DNA of 64,000 nt from NCBI RefSeq assembly GCF_001431485.1, contig NZ_LDJM01000011.1, positions 114,681 through 178,680 of the forward strand. Direction: 5' to 3'. This stretch comes from Stenotrophomonas ginsengisoli (GTDB lineage: Bacteria; Pseudomonadota; Gammaproteobacteria; Xanthomonadales; Xanthomonadaceae). The translations under genes and the position numbers were made by a program. The notes under the pieces are model-generated. The model had not been told where the DNA came from, ran no database searches, and worked only from the letters and a program-made list of their open reading frames with translations. Every line of letters begins with the position of its first letter. Position 1 is the stretch's first letter. Shown in pieces: positions 63,821 through 64,000 of the stretch.

Positions 63821-63932
63821 CGGGGTCAGGTTCTTAGGTTTCCCCACGTTTTCACGGGCGTAGAGACATCTGCTCCAAGACGGCCTGTGGCGGTGATCTG
63901 AGATGTTCAAGGCAGCGCGATGCTGGTCCCAG
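63821..63932 (+). repeat. Junction repeat, copy D
   Basis: Starts CGGGGTCAGGTTCTTAGG and matches copies A and B to GATGCTGGTCCCAG, then diverges. Together with C it forms an imperfect direct tandem. Confidence 0.88.
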
Positions 63933-63933
63933 T

Positions 63934-64000
63934 GGCCAGCCTCTGGCCAATGCTTCGCGGCCGATACGCAGGGTGGAATACAGCTTTCGGGTGCTTTTGA
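63934..64000. other. Unassigned window edge
   Basis: GC-rich sequence with a small GGCCAG/CTGGCC inverted repeat at 63934-63948. It is open in more than one frame but too short to assign; it could be the end of a gene continuing past the window. Confidence 0.3.

Noticed and set aside
63557..63910. A 117-residue intact ORF start at 63910 for the HNH protein
   Set aside because: Its first ~50 codons are simply repeat copies D and C read in frame; nuclease similarity begins only at ~63760.
61434..63932. CRISPR array
   Set aside because: The repeats are ~140 bp, few, irregularly spaced by up to ~1.1 kb with genes between; there are no short regular spacers and no cas genes.

Overview
The window is high-GC chromosomal DNA of a gamma-proteobacterium in the Xanthomonadaceae, most probably Stenotrophomonas or a close relative. 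The best evidence is the order tolC-pcm-tetR (divergent) lipoprotein MFP-RND at 45.4-52.6 kb, which matches the five-gene tolCsm-pcm-smeRo-smeO-smeP cluster known from S. maltophilia. The engB / cytochrome c4 / two DsbA / EEP-nuclease block and the leuC-leuD-leuB operon behind a divergent LysR gene also fit this group. About 59.9 kb is ordinary core chromosome. The last 4 kb is lower-GC accessory DNA.

Layout. 0-7.5 kb: end of a ligase-associated helicase with pdeM, folK facing a pteridine-reductase-like SDR, midA-vanZ, glk divergent from nagA, and an AhpD-like gene. 7.5-18.5 kb: cca, a collagen-like surface protein, slt, an EEP nuclease, two DsbA proteins and a di-haem cytochrome on the minus strand, then engB, a VIT-family transporter and gshA. 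18.5-21.4 kb: RidA-like, LysR, GST and a methyltransferase. 21.6-24.3 kb: formaldehyde operon frmR-frmA-(small ORF)-frmB with a clear FrmR/RcnR-type operator. 24.3-34.4 kb: DegV, a pair of exported amidohydrolases of which one lacks its metal ligands, a three-domain glutaredoxin, a polysaccharide deacetylase, an AlaA-type aminotransferase and rsgA. 34.4-37.8 kb: DUF1611 (DgcN-like), gltS and a LysR gene, plausibly a D-glutamate uptake and catabolism unit. 38-45.3 kb: maeB and an envelope-polysaccharide block (GT4, O-antigen ligase, LpxL-type acyltransferase, waaA). 45.4-55.8 kb: the SmeOP-TolC pump genes, then a large propeller-GGDEF sensor with a perfect Clp/CRP-type site upstream. 55.8-59.9 kb: LysR plus leuCDB, closed by a strong terminator.

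Beyond that terminator (59.97-64.0 kb) base composition drops and the DNA becomes a graveyard of toxin-immunity cassettes. It holds a frameshifted IS3 orfA, two short restriction-endonuclease-like fragments coupled to an Imm70-type immunity gene, an orphan SUKH (SMI1/KNR4) immunity gene, a TPR pseudogene, and the last ~63 residues of a colicin/pyocin HNH DNase directly coupled to a colicin-type immunity gene. A ~140-bp repeat (two long copies, one partial and one nearly full-length) sits at the cassette junctions and abuts the truncated toxin and TPR ends. This is the most unusual part of the window. Family names are by eye from sequence; no database search was possible.
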